NCBI GenBank assembly: GCA_951813615.1
Contig: OX638377.1
Location: 2,480,001 to 2,544,000, forward strand
Length of the DNA stretch: 64,000 bases
Source: an uncultured Latescibacterota bacterium
GTDB lineage: Bacteria > Latescibacterota > UBA2968 > UBA8231
Reading direction: 5' to 3'
Below are positions 1 to 7,412 of this stretch, piece after piece. The notes under the pieces are model-generated. The model did no database searches, had not been told where the DNA came from, and was given only the letters and a program-made list of their open reading frames with translations. Every line of letters begins with the position of its first letter. Position 1 is the stretch's first letter. Position numbers and translations under genes: made by a program.

Positions 1-670
1 CGTCCCCGACAAAGGCCATCTCCGCGTGAACTAAGCTGATACCGCCCGCCGTATGCCCAGGCGTGGAGCGCACCTCAAAGCGCAATTCGCCGATGGATAC
101 GACCTCGCCTTCTGCTAGTTCACCTGCAATTTGATCGGCCAAGCCGCCCATCAGGGCCAAATCGCCTCGGTGGATTCGCGCGGGTGCGTTCGTGGCCCGA
201 CCAATCTCGGCGAGGGCGCTGATGTGGTCTTGGTGTCCGTGCGTCAGCAAAATTTGTTCGACCGTTAGCCCGGAGGCGACCAAGCGCTGGAGAATTTTAT
301 CCGCGTCGAATCCCGGGTCGATGATCGCGGCTTGGCCCGTGGCCGCACAGCCAACGATGTAACCGTTCATCAGAAAGCCGCTGCCGAGCACCATCATCTC
401 CACCCGCGCCCCGGCAATCGAACGGCCCGCCGGATCGCGCGGGAAAAACGCCTGCGCTGCGCTCGCCTGCAATTTGCCCGAGTGCAAACCGAGCGCTTGG
501 GCTAGCTGCTCAATGGCATCTGCGGCCGGGATTAGCTCGTAGTCTTCGATCTTTGCAATATCCCCGACCGTCAGCCCCACCTGATCGGCCAGTGCTGCAA
601 CCGCAATCTCCTGCCCGCGCCGGGCCTTGCCGACGACATCGCCGAATTCATCTTCTAATTGCGTGTACAT
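1..670 (-). CDS. HTH-metallo-beta-lactamase fold hydrolase (partial)
   Basis: The reading frame starts at ATG 670 and runs off the left edge, so only about 223 N-terminal residues are present. Residues 1-70 look like an XRE-type helix-turn-helix (ALADQVGLTVGDIAKIED). A metallo-beta-lactamase domain follows from about residue 88. It contains the metal-binding motif THGHQDH and, further on, STPGHTAGG, which supplies the next metal-binding histidine. The fold is typical of glyoxalase II-like and related thiolester or phosphoester hydrolases; the substrate cannot be told. The gene follows the lipoprotein gene by 6 bases and is probably the last or a late gene of that operon. The N-terminal HTH is unusual for this family. 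The C-terminus is unseen. Confidence 0.8.
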   Translation of the reverse strand, partial: MYTQLEDEFGDVVGKARRGQEIAVAALADQVGLTVGDIAKIEDYELIPAADAIEQLAQALGLHSGKLQASAAQAFFPRDPAGRSIAGARVEMMVLGSGFLMNGYIVGCAATGQAAIIDPGFDADKILQRLVASGLTVEQILLTHGHQDHISALAEIGRATNAPARIHRGDLALMGGLADQIAGELAEGEVVSIGELRFEVRSTPGHTAGGISLVHAEMAFVGD

Positions 671-676
671 GTTCCC

Positions 677-1339
677 TCAGTATGCGGGCTCAACGGAGCC
701 GGCTTGCAAAGTGCCCAAAAACTCATCAAAGCTAGCGGCCCATTGCTCGACGGTCTGGGCCGGTCCAGTCATCTTGAAAAACACCGTGCCCGAGCGGTGG
801 GCGGCGATAGCCCCGAGCATCCGGTAGTCCGCCTGGGGTTCCGCGTCCCCCATCCCCATTCCCGCAGAGAAGGTGCCGCTGACATCAACTCCGGTTATCT
901 CGATGTCCCCCACCTGCCGCGTCCAACGCCGCCCTTGGGCCGGTTGGCCGTCCTCCTCACTGAACTGGCCGAACCAGCGCTCGATATTGGCCTCCACGCT
1001 CCCACCTTGCCCCGGGCCAAAGAAAAATATGCCCAGCGTCGCTTCTCCAGCCGGGCCGGGGAGGCCGTATTGGGCCACCCGCATGGAACTGGACGGCTGC
1101 TGCGCCACCCAGCCCTTGGGAGCCACTGCGCTGAGCGGCCCCAGCGCCTGTCGCCCGCTCGCCGGCTCCAAGGGAGTCGCTGGCACCGTACTGGTTGTGG
1201 AACGGGCGGTGAATCCCCGCTCGGCCATGGCCGCCGCCGGTTCCTGGTCGCTGAAATTTTGGCTGCACCCGCTAGCCCCAAGGACCCCAGCGCACATCCA
1301 CACAGATCGCAGCCAAGGTCGAAGTACGTCCTTTAGCAT
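677..1339 (-). CDS. predicted lipoprotein, unknown function
   Basis: I do not recognise the family. I place the start at ATG 1339, not at an in-frame ATG 69 bases upstream, because a GGGAGG sequence lies just before it. The product (220 aa) begins with a short basic segment and a hydrophobic stretch ending in LGASGC, a good lipobox. It is therefore probably anchored to a membrane after signal peptidase II cleavage. The rest is soluble and Gly/Ala rich, without clear motifs; the C-terminal half (GTVFFKMTGPAQTVEQWAAS) looks globular. The start shares one base with the stop of the upstream gene (TGATG), which points to translational coupling. Confidence 0.7.
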   Translation of the reverse strand: MLKDVLRPWLRSVWMCAGVLGASGCSQNFSDQEPAAAMAERGFTARSTTSTVPATPLEPASGRQALGPLSAVAPKGWVAQQPSSSMRVAQYGLPGPAGEATLGIFFFGPGQGGSVEANIERWFGQFSEEDGQPAQGRRWTRQVGDIEITGVDVSGTFSAGMGMGDAEPQADYRMLGAIAAHRSGTVFFKMTGPAQTVEQWAASFDEFLGTLQAGSVEPAY

Positions 1340-1851
1340 CAAAAACCTCCCCAAGCAATGAGGCCGACGAGCGCCGCTAGCACGATCAAGCCTCCTAAGT
1401 AAAGCCAAACCCTGTTTTTCGCGCGCCGCGGCGGCCTTTTACGCGGCTGCCGCCTAGGTCGGTTGAGCGCCAGCGTCCCCACTTTCAGCGGTGGCGACTT
1501 GTGTTGGATGTAGTGAGCCATTTCCTCGTATATGCGACGAATGCTCTGGGCATTCTCGGCCTCCTCGTAATCGGCCAGATGCGACAGCGGCAACCACTGC
1601 ACCGGGGCGACTTCTTGGGAAATGGGAAATTCAATCTGTGCCTTGACTCGCGCCTGTTCGTATCCTAGGAGGCGAACGTAATAGCGCAGCCGACAGCGAT
1701 CGAAATCGACCAAACAACAGCGGTAGCCAATCTTGCATAGCTGACGCAATCCTTCCTCCACATCGCGCAACAAGCCCAAGTCGCGTTCCTGGCGCGCATT
1801 CACTAGCTGCTTGCGCAGCACTTTAACGGTTGTTGGGGTGCCCTCGTTCAT
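1339..1851 (-). CDS. small tail-anchored membrane protein, unknown
   Basis: Unknown family. The likely start is ATG 1851 (MNEGTPTT), preceded by AGGCGG; the frame extends further upstream but without a ribosome site. The product is 170 aa: a charged, probably helical and soluble N-terminal part, a very basic segment (RPRRQPRKRPPRRAKN) and a single C-terminal transmembrane helix (WLYLGGLIVLAALVGLIAW) two residues before the end. This suggests a cytoplasmic domain held to the inner membrane by its tail. It is first in a three-gene operon with the lipoprotein and the HTH-beta-lactamase gene. Confidence 0.65.
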   Translation of the reverse strand: MNEGTPTTVKVLRKQLVNARQERDLGLLRDVEEGLRQLCKIGYRCCLVDFDRCRLRYYVRLLGYEQARVKAQIEFPISQEVAPVQWLPLSHLADYEEAENAQSIRRIYEEMAHYIQHKSPPLKVGTLALNRPRRQPRKRPPRRAKNRVWLYLGGLIVLAALVGLIAWGGF

Positions 1852-1878
1852 CGTCCGCCTGCGAACTGTGGAGCGCGA

Positions 1879-1908
1879 AAATAAGGCCGTTTTCGCCCGT
1901 GCTGTCAA
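1879..1908 (-). promoter_or_regulatory. sigma-70-type promoter for the 1851-1 operon
   Basis: On the minus strand TTGACA (1908-1903) and TTATTT (1884-1879) are 18 bases apart, about 30 bases upstream of the operon's first ATG. It lies back to back with a promoter for the outer-membrane protein gene. The -10 is weak. Confidence 0.4.
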
Positions 1909-1943
1909 CTTTCTTGCCGCGCGCCTTTTGCGCAGGCTGTGGT

Positions 1944-1973
1944 TTGACAAATTAGCTACACATCGGTTAAGAT
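1944..1973 (+). promoter_or_regulatory. sigma-70-type promoter for the barrel protein gene
   Basis: TTGACA at 1944-1949 and TAAGAT at 1968-1973 are separated by 18 bases. Transcription would start near 1980, about 24 bases before the ATG at 2004. Confidence 0.5.
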
Positions 1974-2003
1974 AGCCGCCAACTTGCACCCGTCTCCTAG
2001 CCT

Positions 2004-3497
2004 ATGTCGTGCGACAGTCGCCCACGTTCGATCTTCCTGCTTGCAGCACTTTTGCTCCTAGCCGGACATGCGCATGCCGAGGATGATCTCCCGCGCATCC
2101 ACCGCATTGTCATCCACGGCCTCGAGCGCACCGACGAACAGGTCATTCGCCGCGAATTGCTCTTCGCCGCCGGCGATGTCCTCGACTCCATCCGCGTTGC
2201 CGAGACAGCCCGCAACCTGCGGCGCTTGCTCTTTATCGGCGAAGTACACATCCGCTCGCTCGATCACCCCGACGGCGTCGAAGTGACGGTCTCGGTAGAA
2301 GATCTCTACTCGCGCGCCTTGTCCCCCTTGATCTCAGGACAAATCGATGAGTTGAGCTTTGGCGTGGTCGCGCTCGACTACAATTTTCGCGGCCGCGGCC
2401 AACGCCTGCGCTTGGGCCTTGAAGACCGGGCCATTTCCGGTCCTTGGGCCGAATTGCTCTTTGCCGAACCGCGCCTTGGCAATAGCCGACGCGCCTTGGC
2501 GGCCCAACTCGCCGCAGGTGCTGAAGGCCATGCCCACGCCCTAACTTTCTCGCGGCCTTTTGCCACCCTAGCCGATCGCCACGCCTATGGCTTTTCCCTG
2601 TTCAGCCAACAGGCCGTGCAGCGTTTGTACACAGGTGGGCAACTCGCAACGCGCTATCAAGACGAACTCGACGGCGGCCGCCTATGGCTGACTCGCTCCT
2701 ATGGTGCGCAGACAAAGATGCGCCCCTCAGTGCAATTACAAGTCACCCACCGCCGATTCACCGCGCGTTCGGACGATGGATACGCGCCCTCCGACCGAAC
2801 GCGGGTCGCGCCGAGCGTCGGTCTCCTCGTGTGGCGTCCCCGCTATAAGCGCGCTCGCTACATACGCGACTTAGGCCCGCTAGAGGACTTGCAAACGGGC
2901 AGTTGGCTGTCGCTGCGTTGGGGCTTAGCTCATCGCTCTTTGGGATCAGATCGAACCTTTTCCTTTTATCAAGCCCAACTGGCCCCTCGATTCGAGCCGA
3001 CCAAGCGCAGCTACGCCGAACTGACTTTTTTCACCAGTACGTACCGAGGGGAGGGGAAATTTTACAACCTCTTCGCCTCGGCATCCGCAATCGCGTACTT
3101 TCGGCTAGGGGTGGCTCATTCGCTCGCCGTGCGCATCTCTTGGGAGGCACTGCACCGCAGCGAGGACGCCGACCAGCTCCTCCTCGGCCTAGCGCGCGGC
3201 TTGCGCGGCTATGCCCCTCGGCGTTACGATGGTACTAGGCGAGTACTATTCAACGTAGAAGCGCGTCCAACTTTGATTCGCCGACCTTGGTACACCCTCG
3301 CCAGTGCCGCCTTTGTAGATTGCGGCTCAGCTTGGACGCCGCCCAGAGAAAGGGCAAATTTGGTCTGTTCCCCTGGCTTGGGCATCCGCTTGGGTTGGCC
3401 CAAGGTGTACAACACGCCGGTACTGCGCGGCGATATCGCCTACGGATTAAAAGAAAGCTCGTACGAGTTGTCCGTAGGATTAGGGCAGTACTTTTGA
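2004..3497 (+). CDS. BamA/TamA-like outer-membrane barrel protein with one POTRA
   Basis: A 497-aa protein with a signal peptide (FLLAALLLLAGHAHA, cleavage before EDD). One POTRA-like domain follows at about residues 30-105 (IHRIVIHGLERTDEQVIRREL ... GEVHIRSL ... VEVTVSVED). The rest is a chain of amphipathic beta strands ending in GLGQYF, with the terminal aromatic residue used by outer-membrane proteins for BAM recognition. Normal BamA has five POTRA domains and about 800 residues, so this is a short Omp85-superfamily member rather than BamA itself. It may act in secretion or in insertion of a dedicated partner. It is transcribed alone, divergently from the lipoprotein operon. Confidence 0.75.
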   Translation: MSCDSRPRSIFLLAALLLLAGHAHAEDDLPRIHRIVIHGLERTDEQVIRRELLFAAGDVLDSIRVAETARNLRRLLFIGEVHIRSLDHPDGVEVTVSVEDLYSRALSPLISGQIDELSFGVVALDYNFRGRGQRLRLGLEDRAISGPWAELLFAEPRLGNSRRALAAQLAAGAEGHAHALTFSRPFATLADRHAYGFSLFSQQAVQRLYTGGQLATRYQDELDGGRLWLTRSYGAQTKMRPSVQLQVTHRRFTARSDDGYAPSDRTRVAPSVGLLVWRPRYKRARYIRDLGPLEDLQTGSWLSLRWGLAHRSLGSDRTFSFYQAQLAPRFEPTKRSYAELTFFTSTYRGEGKFYNLFASASAIAYFRLGVAHSLAVRISWEALHRSEDADQLLLGLARGLRGYAPRRYDGTRRVLFNVEARPTLIRRPWYTLASAAFVDCGSAWTPPRERANLVCSPGLGIRLGWPKVYNTPVLRGDIAYGLKESSYELSVGLGQYF

Positions 3498-3559
3498 TAG
3501 TGCGAACCTTTTGGCATACTTGGAGCGTCTATTAAAAAACCAACGCAAAAGGAGGACTT

Positions 3560-4615
3560 ATGAACGCCAAACTACTCATTCTGCTCGGCGCGGCCCTGTG
3601 TGTGCTTAGCGCGCAAGCCAGCCGCGCCCAAGACTACGCCCAAGCGACGTTTGCCGGGGGATGTTTCTGGTGCATCGAAGCGCCCTTTGACAAGGTCGAG
3701 GGTGTCGTCTCAGCCGTTTCCGGCTACACTGGCGGCGAGCGCGAAGACCCGACCTACAAGCAAGTCAGCTCCGGCGCGACCAAGCACATAGAATCTGTAC
3801 TGGTCACTTTTGACCCCGAGGTCGTTTCTTATAGCGAACTCCTCGACATCTACTGGCGTCAATTCGACCCCACCGATCCAGGGGGTTCCTTTTACGACCG
3901 AGGCCATCAATATACCTCGGCCATATTTTACCACGACGAAGAGCAACGCGCCTTAGCCGAAGCCAGCAAACAAGCCCTCGACGAGTCGGGCCGCTTTGAT
4001 AAACCCATCGTCACGCCCATCCGCCCAGCCGCTACCTTTTATCAGGCCGAGGAATATCACCAAGATTACTATCGCAAAAATCCCCAGCACTATCAGCGCT
4101 ACCGTCGGGGATCGGGCCGAGATCGTTTTATCGAAGAGACGTGGAGCAAAGACCTGCCGATGCCAACGACCAGCAGTCAATATGCCAAACCTCCCATCGA
4201 CACCTTGCGCACCAAACTCACGGACTTGCAATTTCGGGTCACCCAAGAAGACGGTACCGAGCGGCCTTTCCACAATCAGTACTGGGACAACAAGGCCGCG
4301 GGCATCTACGTCGATATCGTTTCCGGTGAACCGCTCTTTAGCTCGCAGCACAAGTTCAAATCCGGCACTGGCTGGCCCAGCTTCACCCAGCCCCTAGAGC
4401 CAGATCACATCGTCGAGCACACCGACAATTCGCTGTTTATGACTCGCGTCGAGGTGCGCAGCAAATACGCCGATTCACACCTCGGACACGTCTTTGATGA
4501 CGGCCCTCCCCCCACCAAGCTGCGCTACTGCATCAACTCGGCGGCTCTGCGTTTTATTCCCGTCGAGGATTTGGCCAAGGAAGGCTACGGCGAATACGCG
4601 GCCCTGTTTGAGTGA
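3560..4615 (+). CDS. msrAB: exported bifunctional methionine sulfoxide reductase MsrA/MsrB
   Basis: A 351-aa fusion that repairs both S- and R-methionine sulfoxide in envelope proteins. The start has a strong ribosome site (AAAGGAGGACTT-ATG). A signal peptide covers residues 1-23. The MsrA domain (about 27-190) has GCFWC with catalytic Cys35. The MsrB domain (about 210-350) has SGTGWPSF and the catalytic [11 protein letters not shown] (Cys324). The MsrB part lacks the CxxC zinc pairs, and the usual resolving cysteine position in SGCGWPSF is Thr. MsrA has no distal C-terminal cysteine; Cys38 of GCFWC is its only candidate recycling residue. The gene stands alone and ends at a strong terminator. 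Confidence 0.95.
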   Translation: MNAKLLILLGAALCVLSAQASRAQDYAQATFAGGCFWCIEAPFDKVEGVVSAVSGYTGGEREDPTYKQVSSGATKHIESVLVTFDPEVVSYSELLDIYWRQFDPTDPGGSFYDRGHQYTSAIFYHDEEQRALAEASKQALDESGRFDKPIVTPIRPAATFYQAEEYHQDYYRKNPQHYQRYRRGSGRDRFIEETWSKDLPMPTTSSQYAKPPIDTLRTKLTDLQFRVTQEDGTERPFHNQYWDNKAAGIYVDIVSGEPLFSSQHKFKSGTGWPSFTQPLEPDHIVEHTDNSLFMTRVEVRSKYADSHLGHVFDDGPPPTKLRYCINSAALRFIPVEDLAKEGYGEYAALFE

Positions 4616-4647
4616 GGCGCGGAGCCTTTGCTCCATTGCAGAAATGC

Positions 4648-4702
4648 AAAACGGCCGGACAACCACACCCAAGCTTGGGATCGGTTAGTCCGGCCGTTTT
4701 TT
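4648..4702 (+). terminator. intrinsic terminator after msrAB
   Basis: AAACGGCCGGAC (4649-4660) pairs with GTCCGGCCGTTT (4688-4699) across a 27-base loop, followed by T residues. The preceding A run makes it able to work for tRNA-Asn transcription from the other side too. Confidence 0.8.
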
Positions 4703-4705
4703 AAG

Positions 4706-4781
4706 TGGCTCCGCGGGTAGGATTCGAACCTACGACCAAGTGGTTAACAGCCACCCGCTCTGCCAGCTGAGCTACCGCGGA
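4706..4781 (-). tRNA. tRNA-Asn (GTT)
   Basis: Read on the minus strand, a complete cloverleaf: acceptor TCCGCGG/CCGCGGA, D arm with AGCTCAGC, anticodon loop CTGTTAA with anticodon GTT, and T arm GTTCGAATC. CCA is encoded. The 5' end is 4781. It lies downstream of rpoD with its own promoter. Confidence 0.97.
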
Positions 4782-4791
4782 ATAAGCAAAT

Positions 4792-4820
4792 ATATTAACG
4801 AAAAATCGGGCAAAAATCAA
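4792..4820 (-). promoter_or_regulatory. promoter for tRNA-Asn
   Basis: On the minus strand TTGATT (4820-4815) and TAATAT (4797-4792) are 17 bases apart, and the -10 ends 10 bases before the mature tRNA 5' end. It uses the same -35 sequence as the rpoD promoter. Confidence 0.55.
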
Positions 4821-4822
4821 AT

Positions 4823-4845
4823 AAGGCCAAGCCGCCAGCGGCCTT
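4823..4845 (-). terminator. probable terminator after rpoD
   Basis: AAGGCC/GGCCTT arms (4845-4840 and 4828-4823) with an 11-base GC-rich loop, followed on the minus strand by ATTTGATTTTT. The T tract is shared with the -35 of the tRNA promoter. Confidence 0.45.
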
Positions 4846-4881
4846 ACGCGCCCACTTTTCTCGCCCCACAGCAGCGCATAA

Positions 4882-5727
4882 TTAGTCCGCGTAATACTCC
4901 TTGAGAGAATCGCAGCGAGCGGGATGGCGGAGCTTCTGCAGGGCCTTTTCCTTGATTTGCCGCACCCGCTCTCGCGTGCGCCCGACATAAGCCCCGATCT
5001 TCTCCAGCGTCATCGGCTCGTGCCCATCCAATCCGTAATACATCTTCAAGACCCGCGCCTCGCCCTCGGTTAGGGCGTGCATGGCGTTGAAAATCTCGGA
5101 TTTGAGTTCGTCACTGGAGAGCACCTCCTCGCTAGAAGGCTGACTATGGTCGGGAAGCAGATCGCCGAAACAGCGATCCGGCTCGGATTCATCGCAGGGC
5201 GTCTCCAGCGAAACGGGCCTTTGGGCCAATCGCAATAGGAGCTCCATATCACCGGGTTCGACCTCTAGCTCTTCGGCTATTTCCTCTACTTCTGGGGGCC
5301 GTCCCAGTCCCTGTTCGAGCTTGTTGAGCACTCTGTTGACGCGCGTCAACTCGCCGATGCGATTCAGTGGCAATCGCACGATGCGCGACTGATTGGCCAA
5401 TGCCTGCAGGATCGACTGGCGGATCCACCACACGGCATAGGAGATAAATTTGAAGCCCTTGGTGCCGTCAAAGCGCTTGGCGGCAATGATGAGCCCCAAG
5501 TTCCCCTCGTTGATCAGGTCCGAAAGTGGCAAGCCCAAATTCTGATATTGCTTCGCCACACTTACGACAAAGCGCAAGTTGGCTTTGACCAGATCGGATA
5601 GGGCCTCTTCGTCGCCTTCTTTGATTTGCTGGGCGATGGCCACTTCGTCTTCGGACGATAGCCCGACAGCATCTTCGATCTCGTGGAAATACTGATCGAC
5701 GATAGAATCGGTCTGCAAGGTAGTCAT
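4882..5727 (-). CDS. rpoD: RNA polymerase sigma-70 factor, RpoD/SigA-like
   Basis: A 281-aa group 1/2 sigma factor. I start it at ATG 5727 (MTTLQTDSIVD), preceded by AGGAGG, rather than at an in-frame ATG 51 bases upstream. Region 1.2 is at about 8-45. Region 2 (about 48-115) has NLRFVVSVAKQY, DLINEGNLGL and FKFISYAVWWIRQSI. Region 3 follows, and region 4 (about 215-270) has LEKIGAYVGRTRERVRQIKEKAL, the -35-binding helix-turn-helix. Region 1.1 is absent, as in the primary sigma factors of Bacteroidetes-type organisms, so this may be the housekeeping factor. A stress-type paralog cannot be excluded. Confidence 0.9.
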   Translation of the reverse strand: MTTLQTDSIVDQYFHEIEDAVGLSSEDEVAIAQQIKEGDEEALSDLVKANLRFVVSVAKQYQNLGLPLSDLINEGNLGLIIAAKRFDGTKGFKFISYAVWWIRQSILQALANQSRIVRLPLNRIGELTRVNRVLNKLEQGLGRPPEVEEIAEELEVEPGDMELLLRLAQRPVSLETPCDESEPDRCFGDLLPDHSQPSSEEVLSSDELKSEIFNAMHALTEGEARVLKMYYGLDGHEPMTLEKIGAYVGRTRERVRQIKEKALQKLRHPARCDSLKEYYAD

Positions 5728-5882
5728 AACTCGACGCCTCCTGTTGCTAATGAGCCAGCAGGGGACTCGTGGCTGCATTAAGCTATGATGGTACCCAATG
5801 TGGACTAGCAGGGAGTTTCGGATGTGGGGAAATACACCCGAAAAACGGTTCTGAATAAACCAAATAGGAGAGGATGTAAAGT

Positions 5883-5911
5883 AATATAGGATTTAAATGT
5901 TATATAATCAA
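5883..5911 (-). promoter_or_regulatory. promoter upstream of rpoD
   Basis: Minus-strand TTGATT (5911-5906) and TATATT (5888-5883) with a 17-base spacer in a markedly AT-rich stretch (about 5870-5940). It predicts a leader of about 150 bases before the rpoD ATG. No other structure was seen in 5728-5953. Confidence 0.55.
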
Positions 5912-5953
5912 CTTTTTGTGCAACTTTTTTTCGGCACTTAAAACTGCTTTGGC

Positions 5954-7396
5954 TCAACTTATGCCAATGGCTTCTTTGGCCAGCCGGACACAGCGCTCGA
6001 CGTCGTAATCGCGCAGAATGGTGATTTTCTGGGTTTCCAATGAACCTTCGGCGTGGATGGCCAACAGCTCGTTGTAACCACCAAAGGTTGAAGCCGTTAG
6101 GTCGCGCACCAAGTTAATCGCCTTTAGCCGCACCTCGGCATCAACGCCACTTCCACCGCCCAAGAAGTGTTCGATATAGCCCTTGGTCTCGGGATTGGCC
6201 AAGTCCTCTTCCGACGGCCCGGTGACCACCAGCCCGCCGGCGATGTCCTGGACCCAAGACACGGCTTGGTGATAGTTATTGGCAAAGTGGAATTTGGCCA
6301 AGTTAGTGAAGACGATATTGGGCACAGCCGTGCCATTTGCAGCGATGCGACAATCGTGGGCCGCGGCCAAGGTCAGTCCTCGGACGGTCTCGGCATAGGT
6401 GATGAGCTTGGTCAACTTCTCGCGCACGTGGCTAGCCTTGGTGATGCCGTTGTACTGGGCTAGCAGCGCTGCCGCTCCGATAAAGAGGTCGCAAAGCGGC
6501 GGTTTGTACGAGGCGGCTGTAAAGCGGTGAAATTCGACGAAGGCGTTGGCCAGCGGCCCGGCGTATTGCCACTCCCTTTTTAGGAAAACGCGCTCATTGG
6601 GAATAAAGACATCGTCGAAGACCGTCAGCGTGTCGATCATGCGGTGCTCGGAACTAACCGGGTGGTGAAACTGGCTCACCGGCGGCGAGCCAAAAGGGCT
6701 GGCGATCAGCTTGAGCCCCGGCGCATTGACCGGCACGGCAAAGGCAACCGCATAGGCCGAGTCCTCTTCCTTGAGCGCACGGGTCGGCAAGACGATAAGT
6801 TCATCGACATACGGGGCACATGTCGTATGGGCTTTGGCCCCGCGCACCACGATTCCATCGCTTCGCTCTTCGACAATGTGGACGTAGTAGTCGGGATGCG
6901 CTTGCTGCGAGGGCAAGAGGCTGCGGTCGCCCTTTACGTCGGTCTGGGCCACGGCCAAGCTCAAGTCGCGCTGCTTGCACTCGCGGTGAAAGGCTTGCAC
7001 GCGCTCGTTGTATTGCTCACCAGCATTTTTGTCCAAATGGTCGGAGACTAAGTCGAGGGCGAAAAGCGCGTCGGTGCCAATTTCCTTGATCAGCAACACT
7101 ACACTGCTGCCCAGCCGCGTCGAACGCTCAATCATCTCGCGTCGGTTGAGCAAATCCGCAGCATCCGTCGGCGTCTTAAAGTAGCGGCTGACCGGTTCGC
7201 CCAACTCTTCATCCATCCAAGTCATCAGGTCGCGGTGCGCTGGATCCTCGGCCAATTCAAAATCCAAGGCGACGTGCTCGACCCCAATCCCTAAATCGTC
7301 GTGCGCGGTTACGTCCTCGACTCGCTCTCCCCGATGATATACTTCGCGTCCGTCGCGCAAACCCTCTTTGAATTCAGCGGCACTACGCAAGCCCAT
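5954..7396 (-). CDS. 4-hydroxyphenylacetate 3-hydroxylase (HpaB) family flavoprotein
   Basis: A 480-aa protein of the HpaB/4-hydroxybutyryl-CoA dehydratase superfamily. The N-terminal domain is at about 5-270 (VEHVALDFELAEDP ... ARSDGIVVRGAK-like AKAHTTCAPYVDEL) and the helical C-terminal domain at about 280-475 (VQDIAGGLVVTGPSEEDL, GGYNELLAIHAEGS). The superfamily is built on the acyl-CoA dehydrogenase fold and uses FAD or FADH2. The cysteine ligands of the [4Fe-4S] cluster that 4-hydroxybutyryl-CoA dehydratase needs near residue 100 are absent, so an oxygenase or other flavin enzyme is more likely. A GAAGGGGG ribosome site precedes the ATG. It lies 16 bases after the fused beta-oxidation gene and is probably co-transcribed. 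Confidence 0.75.
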   Translation of the reverse strand: MGLRSAAEFKEGLRDGREVYHRGERVEDVTAHDDLGIGVEHVALDFELAEDPAHRDLMTWMDEELGEPVSRYFKTPTDAADLLNRREMIERSTRLGSSVVLLIKEIGTDALFALDLVSDHLDKNAGEQYNERVQAFHRECKQRDLSLAVAQTDVKGDRSLLPSQQAHPDYYVHIVEERSDGIVVRGAKAHTTCAPYVDELIVLPTRALKEEDSAYAVAFAVPVNAPGLKLIASPFGSPPVSQFHHPVSSEHRMIDTLTVFDDVFIPNERVFLKREWQYAGPLANAFVEFHRFTAASYKPPLCDLFIGAAALLAQYNGITKASHVREKLTKLITYAETVRGLTLAAAHDCRIAANGTAVPNIVFTNLAKFHFANNYHQAVSWVQDIAGGLVVTGPSEEDLANPETKGYIEHFLGGGSGVDAEVRLKAINLVRDLTASTFGGYNELLAIHAEGSLETQKITILRDYDVERCVRLAKEAIGIS

Positions 7397-7412
7397 ACGG
7401 CCCCCTTCTATT

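Noticed and set aside
659-1361. Forward-strand frames opposite the lipoprotein gene
   Set aside because: They are antisense to a gene with a lipobox, ribosome site and operon context, and show no domain.
5954-7396. 4-hydroxybutyryl-CoA dehydratase (AbfD)
   Set aside because: The superfamily fits, but the cysteines near residues 99 and 103 that bind the Fe-S cluster in AbfD are absent.
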